From: Herbiconiux solani NBRC 106740
Lineage (GTDB): Bacteria; Actinomycetota; Actinomycetes; Actinomycetales; Microbacteriaceae
Length of the DNA: 64,000 bases
Direction: 5' to 3'
Assembly: GCF_001571005.1 (NCBI RefSeq)
Contig: NZ_BCST01000004.1
Location: 248,001-312,000 of the forward strand
Shown here one piece after another: positions 25,436-34,587 of this stretch. The first letter of the stretch is position 1; each line of letters begins with the position of its first letter. A program made the translations under genes and the position numbers. The notes below the pieces were generated by a model. It did no database searches. It saw nothing but the letters and a program-made list of their open reading frames with translations, and was not told the DNA's origin.

Positions 25436-28400
25436 CTAGCTTTTCCCTACGCGCTGGCCCACGACAGCGCTGACGCCGTCCTGGCGCATGGAGACGCCGT
25501 AGAGGGCGTCGGCGATCTCCATGGTGCGCTTCTGGTGGGTGATGACGATGAGCTGGCTGGTCTCGCGGAGGTCCTCGAAGATCGTCAGGAGCCGGCCGAG
25601 GTTGGCGTCGTCGAGGGCGGCCTCGACCTCATCCATGATGTAGAACGGGCTGGGGCGCGCCTTGAAGATCGCGATCAGCAGCGCCACCGCCGCGAGCGAC
25701 CGCTCGCCGCCCGAGAGCAGCGACAACCGCTCGATCTTCTTGCCGGCCGGCTTCGCACTGACCTCGATGCCGGTCGTGAGCAGGTTCGTGGGGTCGGTCA
25801 GCGAGATCGACCCGGTCCCGCCCGGGAACAGCACCGGGAACACCTCGGTGAACGCCTGCCGGGTGTCTTCGAAGGCGCTCTCGAAGATGGTCTGCATCCG
25901 CTCGTCGATCTCCTCGATGATCGTGAGGAGGTCCTTGCGGGTGTTCGTGAGGTCGGTCAGCTGCTCGCTGAGGAACTTGTGCCGCTGCTCGAGCGCGTCG
26001 AACTCCTCGAGGGCGAGCGGGTTCACGCGGCCGAGCTCGGCGAGCTTGCGCTCGGCCTTCGCGAGGCGCTGCTGCTGCTCGGTGCGCACGAACGGTTTGC
26101 CGGTGAGCGGGGGCGCCGGATGCACGGGGCCGGGTCGGCCGGACCGGTCGCGGTCGTCGGCGGTGCTGTCCGCATCCGCATCTGCATCTGCATCTGCATC
26201 TGCATCTGCATTGTCGTCGGATGCGCGCTCCTCGACATCCTCGTCCGCGTCCGCATCCTTCTTGTCGTCAGAACCCACCGCAGCCGCCGCCTTCGCCACG
26301 GCCGCCGCACTCGTGTCGACGAGGGCGACGGCGTCGTCGTCCGGGATGCGCTGGTCGGGCCCGTACTCGGCCACGAGCACGTCCTCGACGAGTCCGAGTT
26401 CGGATCCCGCCCGCTCGAGCAGGCTCGACAGGTGCAGCTTCTTCTCGTAGATCTGCAGCTCGAGGCCGTGCATGTTCTCGGTGATCGACTGCAGGCGCTC
26501 GCGCAGGGCGGCCTCGTCGCGGCGGAGGGCGAGGAGCTCCTCGTTCTGCTCGGCCCGCTCGGCCTCGCGGCGGGCGAGCTCGACGGCGGCCTCGCGCGCC
26601 GAGCGGTCGACCGAGGAGAGCACAGGAGGAAGAGCCTCGGCGACCGCGGTGGCCGCCGCGATCTGCCGGCGCCGGATCACGGCACGGCGCGCCGCCGCCT
26701 CGGCCGCGGCACGGTCGGCCTCGAGCTGTCGTTCGAGCGCGACGGTGCGGGCCTGCTCGGCGCGCACGCGCTCCCGGGCGGTCTCGACTCCGAGCCTGGT
26801 CTCGATCTCGCGTTCGCGGGCGGCCTCGAGTTCGGCGAGCAGGCCCTCCCGCGAACTGACGTCGAGGATCGGCCGAGGCCGCTCGCGCACCGTCTCGAGC
26901 TCGCCCCGAGCGCGGTCGGCTGCCGACTCTGCCTGCCCGACCGAGTCGGCGGCGAGGGCGAGCGCCCGCGTCAGACGATCGAGCTCGCCGACGCTCGCGT
27001 CGACCTGCGCGCGCAGCCGGCTGAGCTTCTCGGTGCGCGCGGCCAGCACCGAGTCGTGCTCGCGGAGCGCGGTCAGCGCGGCCTGCGACTGCTCCTTCGC
27101 GACCTGCACGATCCCGCGCTGCTCGGCGAGCGCGAAGCGGGCCCGTTCGATCAGCGAGGCGATCTCGTCGAGGGCCGCGGCGGCCGCGTCGCGCTCGGCG
27201 ACCAGCTCGATGCGGGAGCGGGTGGCACCCGAGCCGCCGCGCAGCACGTAGCGCGTGAGCACCTCGCCCGCCTTGGTCACGACCGTGAGGCCGGGCAGAG
27301 CAGGCAGGCCGGGCAGCGCAGAACCGGCTGAATCGCCCTTCGCTTCCCCGTCCTCCAGCGACGCCCACAACTCCCGGGCGGTCGCGAGGTCGTCGGCCAC
27401 GATCATCGAGCCGAGTACTCCGAGCACCCCGTCCGGTCCGGTGACGACGGATGCGGCCGGCACCACGCCCTCCCGCCCGTCCGTCAGCGACTGCACCGAC
27501 GAAGACGACCCCGAAGCCCCTCCCGAGGCGCTCCCGGCCGGGTTCGCGATGACGAGCTCCACCCGCCCCATGTCGCCCTCCGCCGCCGCCGTCGCCGCAG
27601 CGACCGCCGACTCGACGTCGTCGGCGAGCACCGCATCCGCCAGCGTCCCGAGCGCCGCGGCGATCGCGGCCTCGTAGCCGGGATGCACCTTCACGTGCTC
27701 GGCGACCAGACCCCGGACACCTGCGATCCGGGCCTGCACGAGCTCGGCCGAGCCGTCCTTCTGGTCGAGCGCCATCGTGAGGGCGCTCGCGCGTGCGGCC
27801 AGGCCGTCGCGCTCACGTTCGTGGGTGTGCAGCTCCTCGCGCAGTCGCTCGATCTCGCCCTCGGCCTCGAAGACGCTCGACTGGGCGAACTCGTAGGCCT
27901 CGTCGAGATCCGTCTCGTCGATCTCGCCGGTGGCGGCCTCCGCCTCGGCGGCCTGCAGTTCAGCCTGGGCGCGGTCCCGGCGCCCCTCGGCGGCGTCGAG
28001 GGCGTTCTGCTGACGCAGCACCTCGCCGCGCACCGCGGCGAGCCGGGAGTTGGCCGACTCGAGCTGGCCGGTGAGCTTGGAGAGCTCGAGATCGTGCTTG
28101 GAGACGAGCGAGCTCTGATACGCGATCTGCTCGTCGAGGGCATCGAGCGAGGCGCGCGCCTTCGCGGTCCCCTGCTGCGCCGACTCCCACGCCTGCTGAG
28201 CGCCGGCCACCTCGCCCTGGAGCCGCACCACCTCGTCACGCGAGTCGGCGACCATGGTGGGGCTCACGCTCGGCGCCGCATCCGGGACCCCCTCCTCGCC
28301 GCCCAGCAGCGCGAGCCGCTGGTGAGCGAGGTTCGAGAGGTTGCGGAGTCGCTCCTGCACGGATTCGAGGCCGAAGGCGGTGCGACGGGCGAGGTCGACG

Positions 28401-29239
28401 GCGTCGCCGACCTGGGCCTGCTCGAGGCGGTTGATGCGCAGCTGGTTCTGCTCGAGGCGCTCCTGCAGCACGATGCGCTCGGTGTGCCGCTCGCTCTCGC
28501 TGCGGGCGGCGGCGTCGAGCGCGGTACGCAGCCCGACGACCTCGTCGGCCAGCAGCCGGGCCTTCGCGTCGCGCACGACGGCGGCGATCGACTGGGCCTC
28601 CTTCGCGATCTCGGCCTGGCGCCCGAGGGGCTTGAGCTGCCGCCGGATCTCGCCCGCGAGGTCGCTCAGCCGCGTGAGGTTCGCCTGCATGGCCTCGAGC
28701 TTTCGCTGCGTCTTCTCTTTGCGGCGACGGTGCTTCAGGATGCCCGCGGCCTCTTCGATGAAGCCGCGCCGGCCCTCGGGGGTCGCGTGCAGCACCGCAT
28801 CCAGTTGGCCCTGACCGACGATGACGTGCATCTCGCGGCCGAGGCCGGAGTCGCTGAGGAGCTCCTGCACGTCGAGCAGCCGGCAGCTCTCGCCGTTGAT
28901 GGCGTACTCGCTGCCGCCGTTGCGGAACAGCGTGCGACTGATCGTGACCTCGGAGTAGTCGATCGGCAGCGCACCGTCGGCGTTGTCGATCGTGAGCGTG
29001 ACCTCGGCGCGGCCGAGCGGCCCCTTGGTGGAGGTGCCGGCGAAGATGACGTCCTCCATCTTGCCGCCGCGGAGGGTCTTGGCGCCCTGCTCGCCCATCA
29101 CCCAGGCCAGCGCGTCCACCACGTTCGACTTGCCGGAACCGTTCGGGCCCACGACACAGGTCACCCCGGTCTCGAAGGCGAAGGTGGTGGGGTTGGCGAA
29201 GGACTTGAATCCCTTGAGGGTCAAGCTCTTCAGGTACAC
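25436..29239 (-). CDS. smc: Chromosome segregation ATPase SMC with low-complexity insert
   Basis: 1267 residues, longer than the usual ~1180-1200. The N-terminal head has Walker A GPNGSGKSN near residue 32, followed by coiled coil, a central hinge (about 510-660) and return coiled coil. The C-terminal head has signature LSGGERSLAAVAL and Walker B PFYIMDEVEAALDD. SMC with ScpAB condenses and resolves chromosomes. Residues ~986-1043 are an acidic Asp/Ala repeat insert encoded by GCATCT repeats. The start is GTG. The gene ends next to repeat copy C. Confidence 0.95.
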   Translation of the reverse strand: MYLKSLTLKGFKSFANPTTFAFETGVTCVVGPNGSGKSNVVDALAWVMGEQGAKTLRGGKMEDVIFAGTSTKGPLGRAEVTLTIDNADGALPIDYSEVTISRTLFRNGGSEYAINGESCRLLDVQELLSDSGLGREMHVIVGQGQLDAVLHATPEGRRGFIEEAAGILKHRRRKEKTQRKLEAMQANLTRLSDLAGEIRRQLKPLGRQAEIAKEAQSIAAVVRDAKARLLADEVVGLRTALDAAARSESERHTERIVLQERLEQNQLRINRLEQAQVGDAVDLARRTAFGLESVQERLRNLSNLAHQRLALLGGEEGVPDAAPSVSPTMVADSRDEVVRLQGEVAGAQQAWESAQQGTAKARASLDALDEQIAYQSSLVSKHDLELSKLTGQLESANSRLAAVRGEVLRQQNALDAAEGRRDRAQAELQAAEAEAATGEIDETDLDEAYEFAQSSVFEAEGEIERLREELHTHERERDGLAARASALTMALDQKDGSAELVQARIAGVRGLVAEHVKVHPGYEAAIAAALGTLADAVLADDVESAVAAATAAAEGDMGRVELVIANPAGSASGGASGSSSSVQSLTDGREGVVPAASVVTGPDGVLGVLGSMIVADDLATARELWASLEDGEAKGDSAGSALPGLPALPGLTVVTKAGEVLTRYVLRGGSGATRSRIELVAERDAAAAALDEIASLIERARFALAEQRGIVQVAKEQSQAALTALREHDSVLAARTEKLSRLRAQVDASVGELDRLTRALALAADSVGQAESAADRARGELETVRERPRPILDVSSREGLLAELEAAREREIETRLGVETARERVRAEQARTVALERQLEADRAAAEAAARRAVIRRRQIAAATAVAEALPPVLSSVDRSAREAAVELARREAERAEQNEELLALRRDEAALRERLQSITENMHGLELQIYEKKLHLSSLLERAGSELGLVEDVLVAEYGPDQRIPDDDAVALVDTSAAAVAKAAAAVGSDDKKDADADEDVEERASDDNADADADADADADADSTADDRDRSGRPGPVHPAPPLTGKPFVRTEQQQRLAKAERKLAELGRVNPLALEEFDALEQRHKFLSEQLTDLTNTRKDLLTIIEEIDERMQTIFESAFEDTRQAFTEVFPVLFPGGTGSISLTDPTNLLTTGIEVSAKPAGKKIERLSLLSGGERSLAAVALLIAIFKARPSPFYIMDEVEAALDDANLGRLLTIFEDLRETSQLIVITHQKRTMEIADALYGVSMRQDGVSAVVGQRVGKS
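26172..26212 (-). repeat. Hexanucleotide microsatellite inside smc
   Basis: About six in-frame units of GCATCT (first unit GCATCC) encode alternating Asp and Ala in SMC. Unit loss or gain would keep the frame and change only the insert length. Confidence 0.9.
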
Positions 29240-29269
29240 GGGCGCCTTTCGTGGGGTCAGGTGACCCTA

Positions 29270-29400
29270 CGGTACCGAATCGGCGGGCGGATCCGCGTCA
29301 GGCGGGCGCTGGGGCGTGCTATCGGGGGCTGGCGCGTGCTGGTCCTGGCTGTCGCGGGCTGTTGCGGGCAGGTGCGTGCCGGTGCGTGCTATCGCGCGCT
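29270..29400. repeat. Degenerate GCGTGCT/GGCTG repeats between smc and VOC gene
   Basis: The segment is built from imperfect short units such as GCGTGCTATCG (at the start and end), GGCGCGTGCTGG and GGTGCGTGCC. It lies upstream of smc and overlaps the stop region of the VOC gene. It may be decayed repeat DNA. Confidence 0.45.
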
Positions 29401-29757
29401 GAGCACGCAGAACTCGTTGCCCTCGGGGTCGGCGAGCACAACCCAGGTCACGTCCTTCTGTCCGACGTCGGCCCGGGTGGCGCCGTGGGCGAGCAGGCGG
29501 TCGACCTCGACGGCCTGATCGTCGGGCACGAAGTCGAAGTGCAGCCGGTTCTTCAGCGTCTTCGCCTCGGGCACCGGGACGAAGAGCAGGCTCGGGTGCG
29601 TCTCGCCGTCGGGCGCGATCTCGACCTCGATCTCCTCGGTCGGGGCATCCGCCGGCGACTCGTAGGTGGTCTGCCAGTCGAGCGCCTCGCGCCACCAGGC
29701 GGCCAGCGCGCGCGGGTCGATGCTGTCGATCACGATCTGTTCGAAACGGAGCGTCAT
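29389..29757 (-). CDS. VOC/glyoxalase-like domain protein
   Basis: 122 residues forming one vicinal-oxygen-chelate module. Typical features are MTLRFEQIVIDSIDPRALAA at the start, the WWREALDW helix, LHFDFVPDD in the middle and DPEGNEFCVLSAR at the end. VOC proteins include glyoxalases, dioxygenases and drug-binding resistance proteins, so the reaction cannot be stated. It is alone on the minus strand, just upstream of smc, and divergent from the molybdenum-cofactor genes. Confidence 0.85.
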   Translation of the reverse strand: MTLRFEQIVIDSIDPRALAAWWREALDWQTTYESPADAPTEEIEVEIAPDGETHPSLLFVPVPEAKTLKNRLHFDFVPDDQAVEVDRLLAHGATRADVGQKDVTWVVLADPEGNEFCVLSAR

Positions 29758-29829
29758 GGGCGCGAGAGTACTCCTGGGCCGGGACGCGCACCATCCCGGC
29801 CGTCTGCGAACGCTCCTGGCGGGTGTGCG

Positions 29830-29904
29830 TGCACAAACGGGCTGAAGATCGCGTCCAGACGTGCCATATGCACGTAAGAGGGCGATCCTCAGCCCGTTCG
29901 TGCA
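29830..29904. repeat. Intergenic inverted repeat with nested palindrome
   Basis: Arms 29830-29852 and 29882-29904 are 23 nt each and pair at 21 positions. The spacer holds a second palindrome, ACGTGC-CATAT-GCACGT type. Unlike the other inverted repeats it lies between divergent genes, so termination is not the obvious role. Confidence 0.75.
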
Positions 29905-29929
29905 GCGCCCTCACCCGCCGGGCAGACCG

Positions 29930-29935
29930 TACGCT
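29930..29935 (+). promoter_or_regulatory. Candidate -10 element for leaderless moeZ-like mRNA
   Basis: TACGCT is followed by 6 nt (GGAACC) and the ATG at 29942. There is no separate ribosome-binding site of adequate spacing. Confidence 0.5.
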
Positions 29936-29941
29936 GGAACC

Positions 29942-31213
29942 ATGACCCTGCAGGCCCTCGTCTCCCCCGGCCCCGAGCTTACCCGGGCCGAACTGCTGCG
30001 GTACTCCCGCCAGATCGCGCTGCCGCAGATCGGCCTCGAGGGCCAGCGCCGGCTGAAGGACGCACGGGTGCTCGTGATCGGCGCCGGCGGCCTCGGCTCC
30101 CCCGTGCTTCAGTACCTCGCGGCGGCGGGAGTCGGCGTGATCGGCATCGCCGACCACGACACGGTCGAGACCTCGAACCTGCAGCGTCAGACCATCCACC
30201 CGGATGCCTCGGTGGGCCTCCGCAAGACCGCATCGGCCGCCGCCGCGGTGCGGGCCCAGAACCCGCTGGTCGAGGTGATCGAGCACGATGCGCTGGTTGA
30301 TCCGTCGAACGTGCTCGAGCTCGTCTCGGAGTACGACGTCGTCGTCGACGGCACCGACGACTTCGGGGTGCAGTACGTGATCGACGCCGCCTGCACCCTC
30401 GTGGGCAAGCCGCTGGTGTGGGGCTCGGTGCTGCGTTTCGACGGACAGGTCACCGTGTTCTGGGCGACGGCGCCCGACGGACTCGACCGCACCCTCGACG
30501 ACCTCTACCCCGAGCAGCCCGATGCCGATCCGGCCGCCACCTGCTCGGTCGCCGGCGTGCTCGGCCCGGTCTGCGCCGCCATCGGTGCGGTCATGGCCGC
30601 CGAGACGCTCAAGCTGATCGGCGGGTACGGCGAGCCGCTCCTCGGCCGGATGCTCGTGCTCGACGCCCTCGACGGCACCTGGCGCGACGTGCCGTTCGGC
30701 CCCGGGCCGTCCCGTGGGTCGACCATGGCCCGCTCGGGCAAGGGGGCCAAGAACGTGGGCGAGCCGTACAGCTTCGCCCAGCAGGGCGCCGGATCCGCCG
30801 GGCCCGCCACCAAGCTCTTCGAAAGGGAGACCATGAACGACTCGATTACCGGGGCTGCTGGCGCTGCTGGCGCCTCGTCCGACTCGATCTCGGTGACCGA
30901 GCTGCAGCAACTGCTCGCCGCCCGGGAGGCCGGGGAGGCCGACTTCGTGCTCGTGGATGTGCGCGAGCCGCACGAGCACGCGCTGGTCTCGATCGACGGC
31001 GCCGAACTGGTGCCGCTCGGGCAGATCCTGACGGATGCGGCCCGCGAGATCCTCCCCCCGCAGGAGAAGGTCATCGTGCACTGTCACCACGACGGACGCT
31101 CGCAGCACGCCGCCGCCACGCTGAAGCGGGCCGGCTGGGAGGACGTCGTCTTCGTGCGCGGCGGCATCGACGCCTGGGTGCAGGACGTGGAGCCGGACAA
31201 GCCGCGGTACTGA
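29942..31213 (+). CDS. moeZ: MoeZ-like adenylyltransferase/sulfurtransferase (ThiF-rhodanese fusion)
   Basis: 423 residues. The N-terminal E1-like domain (about 15-260) activates the C-terminal glycine of a sulfur carrier such as MoaD by adenylation. It has the nucleotide motif VIGAGGLGSPVLQYLAAAG and the family DHDTVETSNLQRQ segment. The C-terminal rhodanese domain (about 320-423) has the persulfide cysteine Cys381 in CHHDGRS. The paired CxxC zinc motifs of E. coli MoeB are not visible, as in some MoeZ proteins. It lies beside moaD and moaA and probably charges MoaD; other carrier proteins are possible. Confidence 0.9.
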   Translation: MTLQALVSPGPELTRAELLRYSRQIALPQIGLEGQRRLKDARVLVIGAGGLGSPVLQYLAAAGVGVIGIADHDTVETSNLQRQTIHPDASVGLRKTASAAAAVRAQNPLVEVIEHDALVDPSNVLELVSEYDVVVDGTDDFGVQYVIDAACTLVGKPLVWGSVLRFDGQVTVFWATAPDGLDRTLDDLYPEQPDADPAATCSVAGVLGPVCAAIGAVMAAETLKLIGGYGEPLLGRMLVLDALDGTWRDVPFGPGPSRGSTMARSGKGAKNVGEPYSFAQQGAGSAGPATKLFERETMNDSITGAAGAAGASSDSISVTELQQLLAAREAGEADFVLVDVREPHEHALVSIDGAELVPLGQILTDAAREILPPQEKVIVHCHHDGRSQHAAATLKRAGWEDVVFVRGGIDAWVQDVEPDKPRY

Positions 31214-31270
31214 GCGGCCGCGCCGGGCCGCCGGCAGCCCGCGCTCTCCCGTGAAGCCGCTGCCTGCGGG

Positions 31271-31525
31271 TCAGCCGCCCGCGAAGGGCGGCAGCACGTC
31301 GAGCTCGTCGCCGTCGGTGAGCACGATCGAGCGGTCCGTCGTGGCCTGACGGTTCAGGATGAAGGAGCAACGGGCGATGACCGCCCCCGCACCCGACGCA
31401 TCCTGAGCTGTCGTCGCACGGTCGTCGAGCACGTCGCCCACGGTGGAACCGGCGGCGTCGAGGGTCTCCTCGCCCACGCCGAGGGCGGCCTTCGCCGCGG
31501 CGAAATAGCGGATGCGTACGGTCAC
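31271..31525 (-). CDS. moaD: Molybdopterin synthase sulfur carrier subunit MoaD
   Basis: 84 residues of beta-grasp fold. It starts MTVRIRYFAAAKAALGVGEE (GTG start) and ends with the obligatory diglycine PPFAGG, which becomes a thiocarboxylate. It donates sulfur to precursor Z together with MoaE. Its gene starts one base after the moaA stop, so the two are one transcript on the minus strand, convergent with moeZ. Confidence 0.95.
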   Translation of the reverse strand: MTVRIRYFAAAKAALGVGEETLDAAGSTVGDVLDDRATTAQDASGAGAVIARCSFILNRQATTDRSIVLTDGDELDVLPPFAGG

Positions 31526-31526
31526 C

Positions 31527-32729
31527 TCAGCCGCCGATCGCGCTCATGGGGCGGTCGGGCTGGGCGAATCCGAGTTCGTTCATCTGGTGGCCGGCGGGCT
31601 TCGCCCACATCGCCGCACGCCAGAGGTCGGCGAGCTCGCGGTCGTCGGCACCCTCGCGGAGCGGACCGAGCAGGTCGGTCTCGGTGTGCGAGAACAGGCA
31701 GCTCCGCACTCCTCCTTCGGCGGTCAGGCGGGTGCGGCGGCAGTCGGCGCAGAAGGGTTCGCTGACCGACGCGATCACGCCGACGAGCCCGAGAACTGGG
31801 CCGTCGGGGCCATCCGAACGCTCGCGTACCTGGTACAGCTCGGCCGGGGCGCCGTCGCGCGGCGCTTCGTCGGGGCTCAGGAGGTAGCGCTCGGCGAGAC
31901 GGGCGCGGATGCCGTCGGCGGTGATCATCTCGTCGCGGTTCCAGGTGTGGTCGGCGTCGAGGGCCATCTGTTCGATGAACCGCAGCTGGTGGCCGCCGGC
32001 GAGCGCCCACTCGAGCAGTTCGACGGCCTGGTCGTCGTTGATGCCGGGCATGAGCACGGCGTTGATCTTGGTCGAGACGAGGCCGGCGGCGCCGACGGCG
32101 TCGATCCCCGCGAGCACGCGCGCGAGGAAAGGGCGCCGGGTGATCTTCGCGAAGGTCTCGGGTTCGATCGAGTCGAGCGAGACGTTGATGCGGTCCAGGC
32201 CCGCCTCGGCGAGCGCCGTGGCACGGCTGGACAAGCCGATCGCGTTGGTGGTGAGCGAGATCTCGGGGCGCGGCTCGAGGCTCGCGACGTCGCGGATGAT
32301 CTCGACGAGGTCTTTGCGGAGCAGCGGCTCTCCCCCGGTGAAGCGGATCTGCCGCACCCCGAAGTCCGTGACCGCGATGCGGGCCAGGCGCGTGATCTCC
32401 TCGCGGGACATCAGCGCCGGCGGCGGGAGGAAGGGCAGCCCCTCGGCGGGCATGCAGTAGGTGCAGCGGAGGTTGCAGCGGTCGGTGAGCGAGATGCGCA
32501 GGTCGGTGGCCTGCCGGGCGAAGCGGTCGAGCAGTCCGGCGGCTTCGGGGCGCTCGGGCGGGAGGACCACGGGCGGGCGGGGGGCGGTCGCCGTCACCAT
32601 GGCGGCTCCCCTGTCGGCGCCGACGCCGTTCGTGTCAGCTGCGGGGTTGCCCGCGCGCGGGCGCGTCGCCACGATCCGTCCACCGGTGGGGGCGGGCGGG
32701 ACGTCGGGCATACCGAGAGCAACGCTCAT
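31527..32729 (-). CDS. moaA: GTP 3',8-cyclase MoaA
   Basis: Radical-SAM enzyme that starts molybdenum-cofactor synthesis by converting GTP to 3',8-cyclo-GTP. The radical-SAM cysteines are Cys85, Cys89 and Cys92 (CNLRCTYC). A second cluster site lies in FCADCRRTRL with a further Cys in RSC, and the C-terminal GG needed for activity is present (SAIGG). The 400-residue length includes a ~65-residue N-terminal extension; a start at Met44 is possible. It is upstream of moaD and divergent from moeA. Confidence 0.95.
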   Translation of the reverse strand: MSVALGMPDVPPAPTGGRIVATRPRAGNPAADTNGVGADRGAAMVTATAPRPPVVLPPERPEAAGLLDRFARQATDLRISLTDRCNLRCTYCMPAEGLPFLPPPALMSREEITRLARIAVTDFGVRQIRFTGGEPLLRKDLVEIIRDVASLEPRPEISLTTNAIGLSSRATALAEAGLDRINVSLDSIEPETFAKITRRPFLARVLAGIDAVGAAGLVSTKINAVLMPGINDDQAVELLEWALAGGHQLRFIEQMALDADHTWNRDEMITADGIRARLAERYLLSPDEAPRDGAPAELYQVRERSDGPDGPVLGLVGVIASVSEPFCADCRRTRLTAEGGVRSCLFSHTETDLLGPLREGADDRELADLWRAAMWAKPAGHQMNELGFAQPDRPMSAIGG

Positions 32730-32831
32730 GCCATCAGCCTACGCGCGACGGAGACCGGCTCGGCAGGCCCCCGTGGGTGCACCCGGCTGAGAGATGGGTC
32801 GGCGGCGTAGGGCATGCGGCAGACTGGGGGT

Positions 32832-34115
32832 ATGCGAACGATCGACGATCACCGCCGCGACGTCACGGCGCTGCTGTCCGATCTTCCTTCTCAGGGCGAA
32901 CCCGAGACTCTCGAGGTCGTCGCCGCGGCGATCGCGGCCGATCCGGCCCGGTACGCCCGCCGCGTCCTCGCCGCCGACCTCATCTCCCCTTCGAGCCTGC
33001 CCTCCTTCGACAACTCGCAGATGGACGGCTACGCGGTCAGGGCGGACGATCTCGCGGAGGCCGACCCCGCGCATCCGGTGACCCTGCCCACCGCACGGCG
33101 GATCGCGGCCGGCGACCCCTTCGCCACCCACCTCCCCGGTACGGCGACACCCATCATGACCGGCGCACCCGTACCGGCCGGTGCGGATGCGGTGGTGCAG
33201 ATCGAGCGCGCCGACCCGCCGGTCTTCTTCGACGATCGCGTGGCCGAAAGCGCGGCCGCCGCACCGGTCGTCGGGTTCACCTCGCCGATCGCGGTCGGGA
33301 CGTTCGTGCGGGCGGCCGGCAGCGACGTGACCGCCGGACAGGTGCTGCTGACCGGCGGAACCGTGCTCGGCGCCTCCCAGTACGGCGTGATCGCGGGAAC
33401 GGGAGCGACCTCGGTCGAGGTGCGCCGCCAGCCTCGCGTGCTCCTCGTCTCGACCGGGCACGAGATCCGCGAACCCGGCTCGCAGCTCGCCCCGGGCCAG
33501 ATCTTCGACTCCAACAGCGTCGCCCTCACGGTCGCGCTGCAGCAGATCGGCTGCCAAGTCGATCCGCGCCCCTGCCGTTCTGACGACGCGGACGACCTGC
33601 TCGCGCTGCTGCTCGGCCACGCGTCCCACGCGGATGTGATCGTGACGGTCGGAGGGGTGAGCGCCGGAGCGCGCGAGGTCGTTCGCGACGCCCTCGAGCC
33701 CCGCGGAGTGCGGTTCGAGAAGGTCGCGATGCAGCCGGGCGGCCCGCAGGGTCACGGTCTCGCCGACCTCGACGGCATGAGCCGGCCGGTGGTGTCTCTG
33801 CCCGGAAACCCGGTGAGTGCTCTCGTCTCCTTCGAGGCGTTCCTGCGCCCGGCACTGCTCGCCGCCCAGGGCGCGGCGGCACCGGATCGCGAACTGCGCC
33901 GCGGGATCGCCGGAGAGTCGTTCGACTCCCCGCCTCACCATCACCAACTGCGGCGCGGAGTGGTCGACGCCGACGGGGTCCTGAGCCTCGTCGGGGGCCC
34001 CTCGAGCCATCTGCTTCACTCCTACGCCCAGTCGACCGCGCTCGTGCACGTGCCGGTCGGCGTCTCGGCCGTGGCGGCCGGCGACCCACTCGACTACTGG
34101 AGGATCGATGGCTGA
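32832..34115 (+). CDS. moeA: Molybdopterin molybdotransferase MoeA
   Basis: 427 residues. Inserts molybdate into adenylylated molybdopterin. Conserved motifs include DNSQMDGYAV, MTGAPVPAGADAVVQIE and the MPT-binding TVGGVSAGAREVV, plus SLPGNPVSALVSFEAF near the C-terminus. The ATG at 32832 is preferred because the conserved text MRTIDDHRRDV starts there; CAGACT lies 6 nt upstream. It overlaps moaC by 8 nt and heads the run moeA, moaC, mogA-like, moaE. Confidence 0.95.
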   Translation: MRTIDDHRRDVTALLSDLPSQGEPETLEVVAAAIAADPARYARRVLAADLISPSSLPSFDNSQMDGYAVRADDLAEADPAHPVTLPTARRIAAGDPFATHLPGTATPIMTGAPVPAGADAVVQIERADPPVFFDDRVAESAAAAPVVGFTSPIAVGTFVRAAGSDVTAGQVLLTGGTVLGASQYGVIAGTGATSVEVRRQPRVLLVSTGHEIREPGSQLAPGQIFDSNSVALTVALQQIGCQVDPRPCRSDDADDLLALLLGHASHADVIVTVGGVSAGAREVVRDALEPRGVRFEKVAMQPGGPQGHGLADLDGMSRPVVSLPGNPVSALVSFEAFLRPALLAAQGAAAPDRELRRGIAGESFDSPPHHHQLRRGVVDADGVLSLVGGPSSHLLHSYAQSTALVHVPVGVSAVAAGDPLDYWRIDG

Positions 34116-34587
34116 GAGCGACTCCCTCACCCATGTCACCCCCGACGGCTCCGCCCACATGGTGGATGTCTCGGACAAAGCCGTCACCAAGCGGATCGCC
34201 TCGGCCCAGGCGGTGCTCCACACCCGGGCCGACGTCATCGCTTTGCTCGCGGCCGGGCAGCTCCCCAAGGGCGAGGCCCTCGCGGTGGCTCGGGTCGCGG
34301 GGATCATGGCGGCCAAGCAGACGTCGACCCTCATCCCGCTATGCCATCCCCTGCCGATCTCGGGCGTGACGATCGACTTCACCGTCGGCGAGACGACCGT
34401 GCGGATCACCGCCACCGTGAAGACGACCGGCGTCACCGGGGTCGAGATGGAGGCTCTCACCGCCGCCTCGGTGGCGGCGCTGACGGTGTACGACATGATC
34501 AAGGCCGTCGACCGCGCCGCACGGGTGACCGACATCGAAGTGCTCTCGAAATCCGGTGGCGCGAGCGGCGACTGGAGCCGCGAATGA
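34108..34587 (+). CDS. moaC: Cyclic pyranopterin monophosphate synthase MoaC
   Basis: 159 residues. Converts the MoaA product to cyclic pyranopterin monophosphate. Motifs include MVDVSDKAVTKRIA, KQTSTLIPLCHPLPI (active-site His), GVEMEALTAASVAALTVYDM and KAVDRAA with catalytic Lys and Asp. It overlaps moeA upstream and the next gene downstream (ATGA at 34584-34587), so translation is coupled. Confidence 0.97.
   Translation: MAESDSLTHVTPDGSAHMVDVSDKAVTKRIASAQAVLHTRADVIALLAAGQLPKGEALAVARVAGIMAAKQTSTLIPLCHPLPISGVTIDFTVGETTVRITATVKTTGVTGVEMEALTAASVAALTVYDMIKAVDRAARVTDIEVLSKSGGASGDWSRE

Noticed and set aside
32770-32831. CTGAGAGATGGG in the moeA leader, resembling part of a TPP riboswitch
   Set aside because: The second conserved half of the aptamer is absent, and moeA is not a thiamine gene. 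Probably coincidence.
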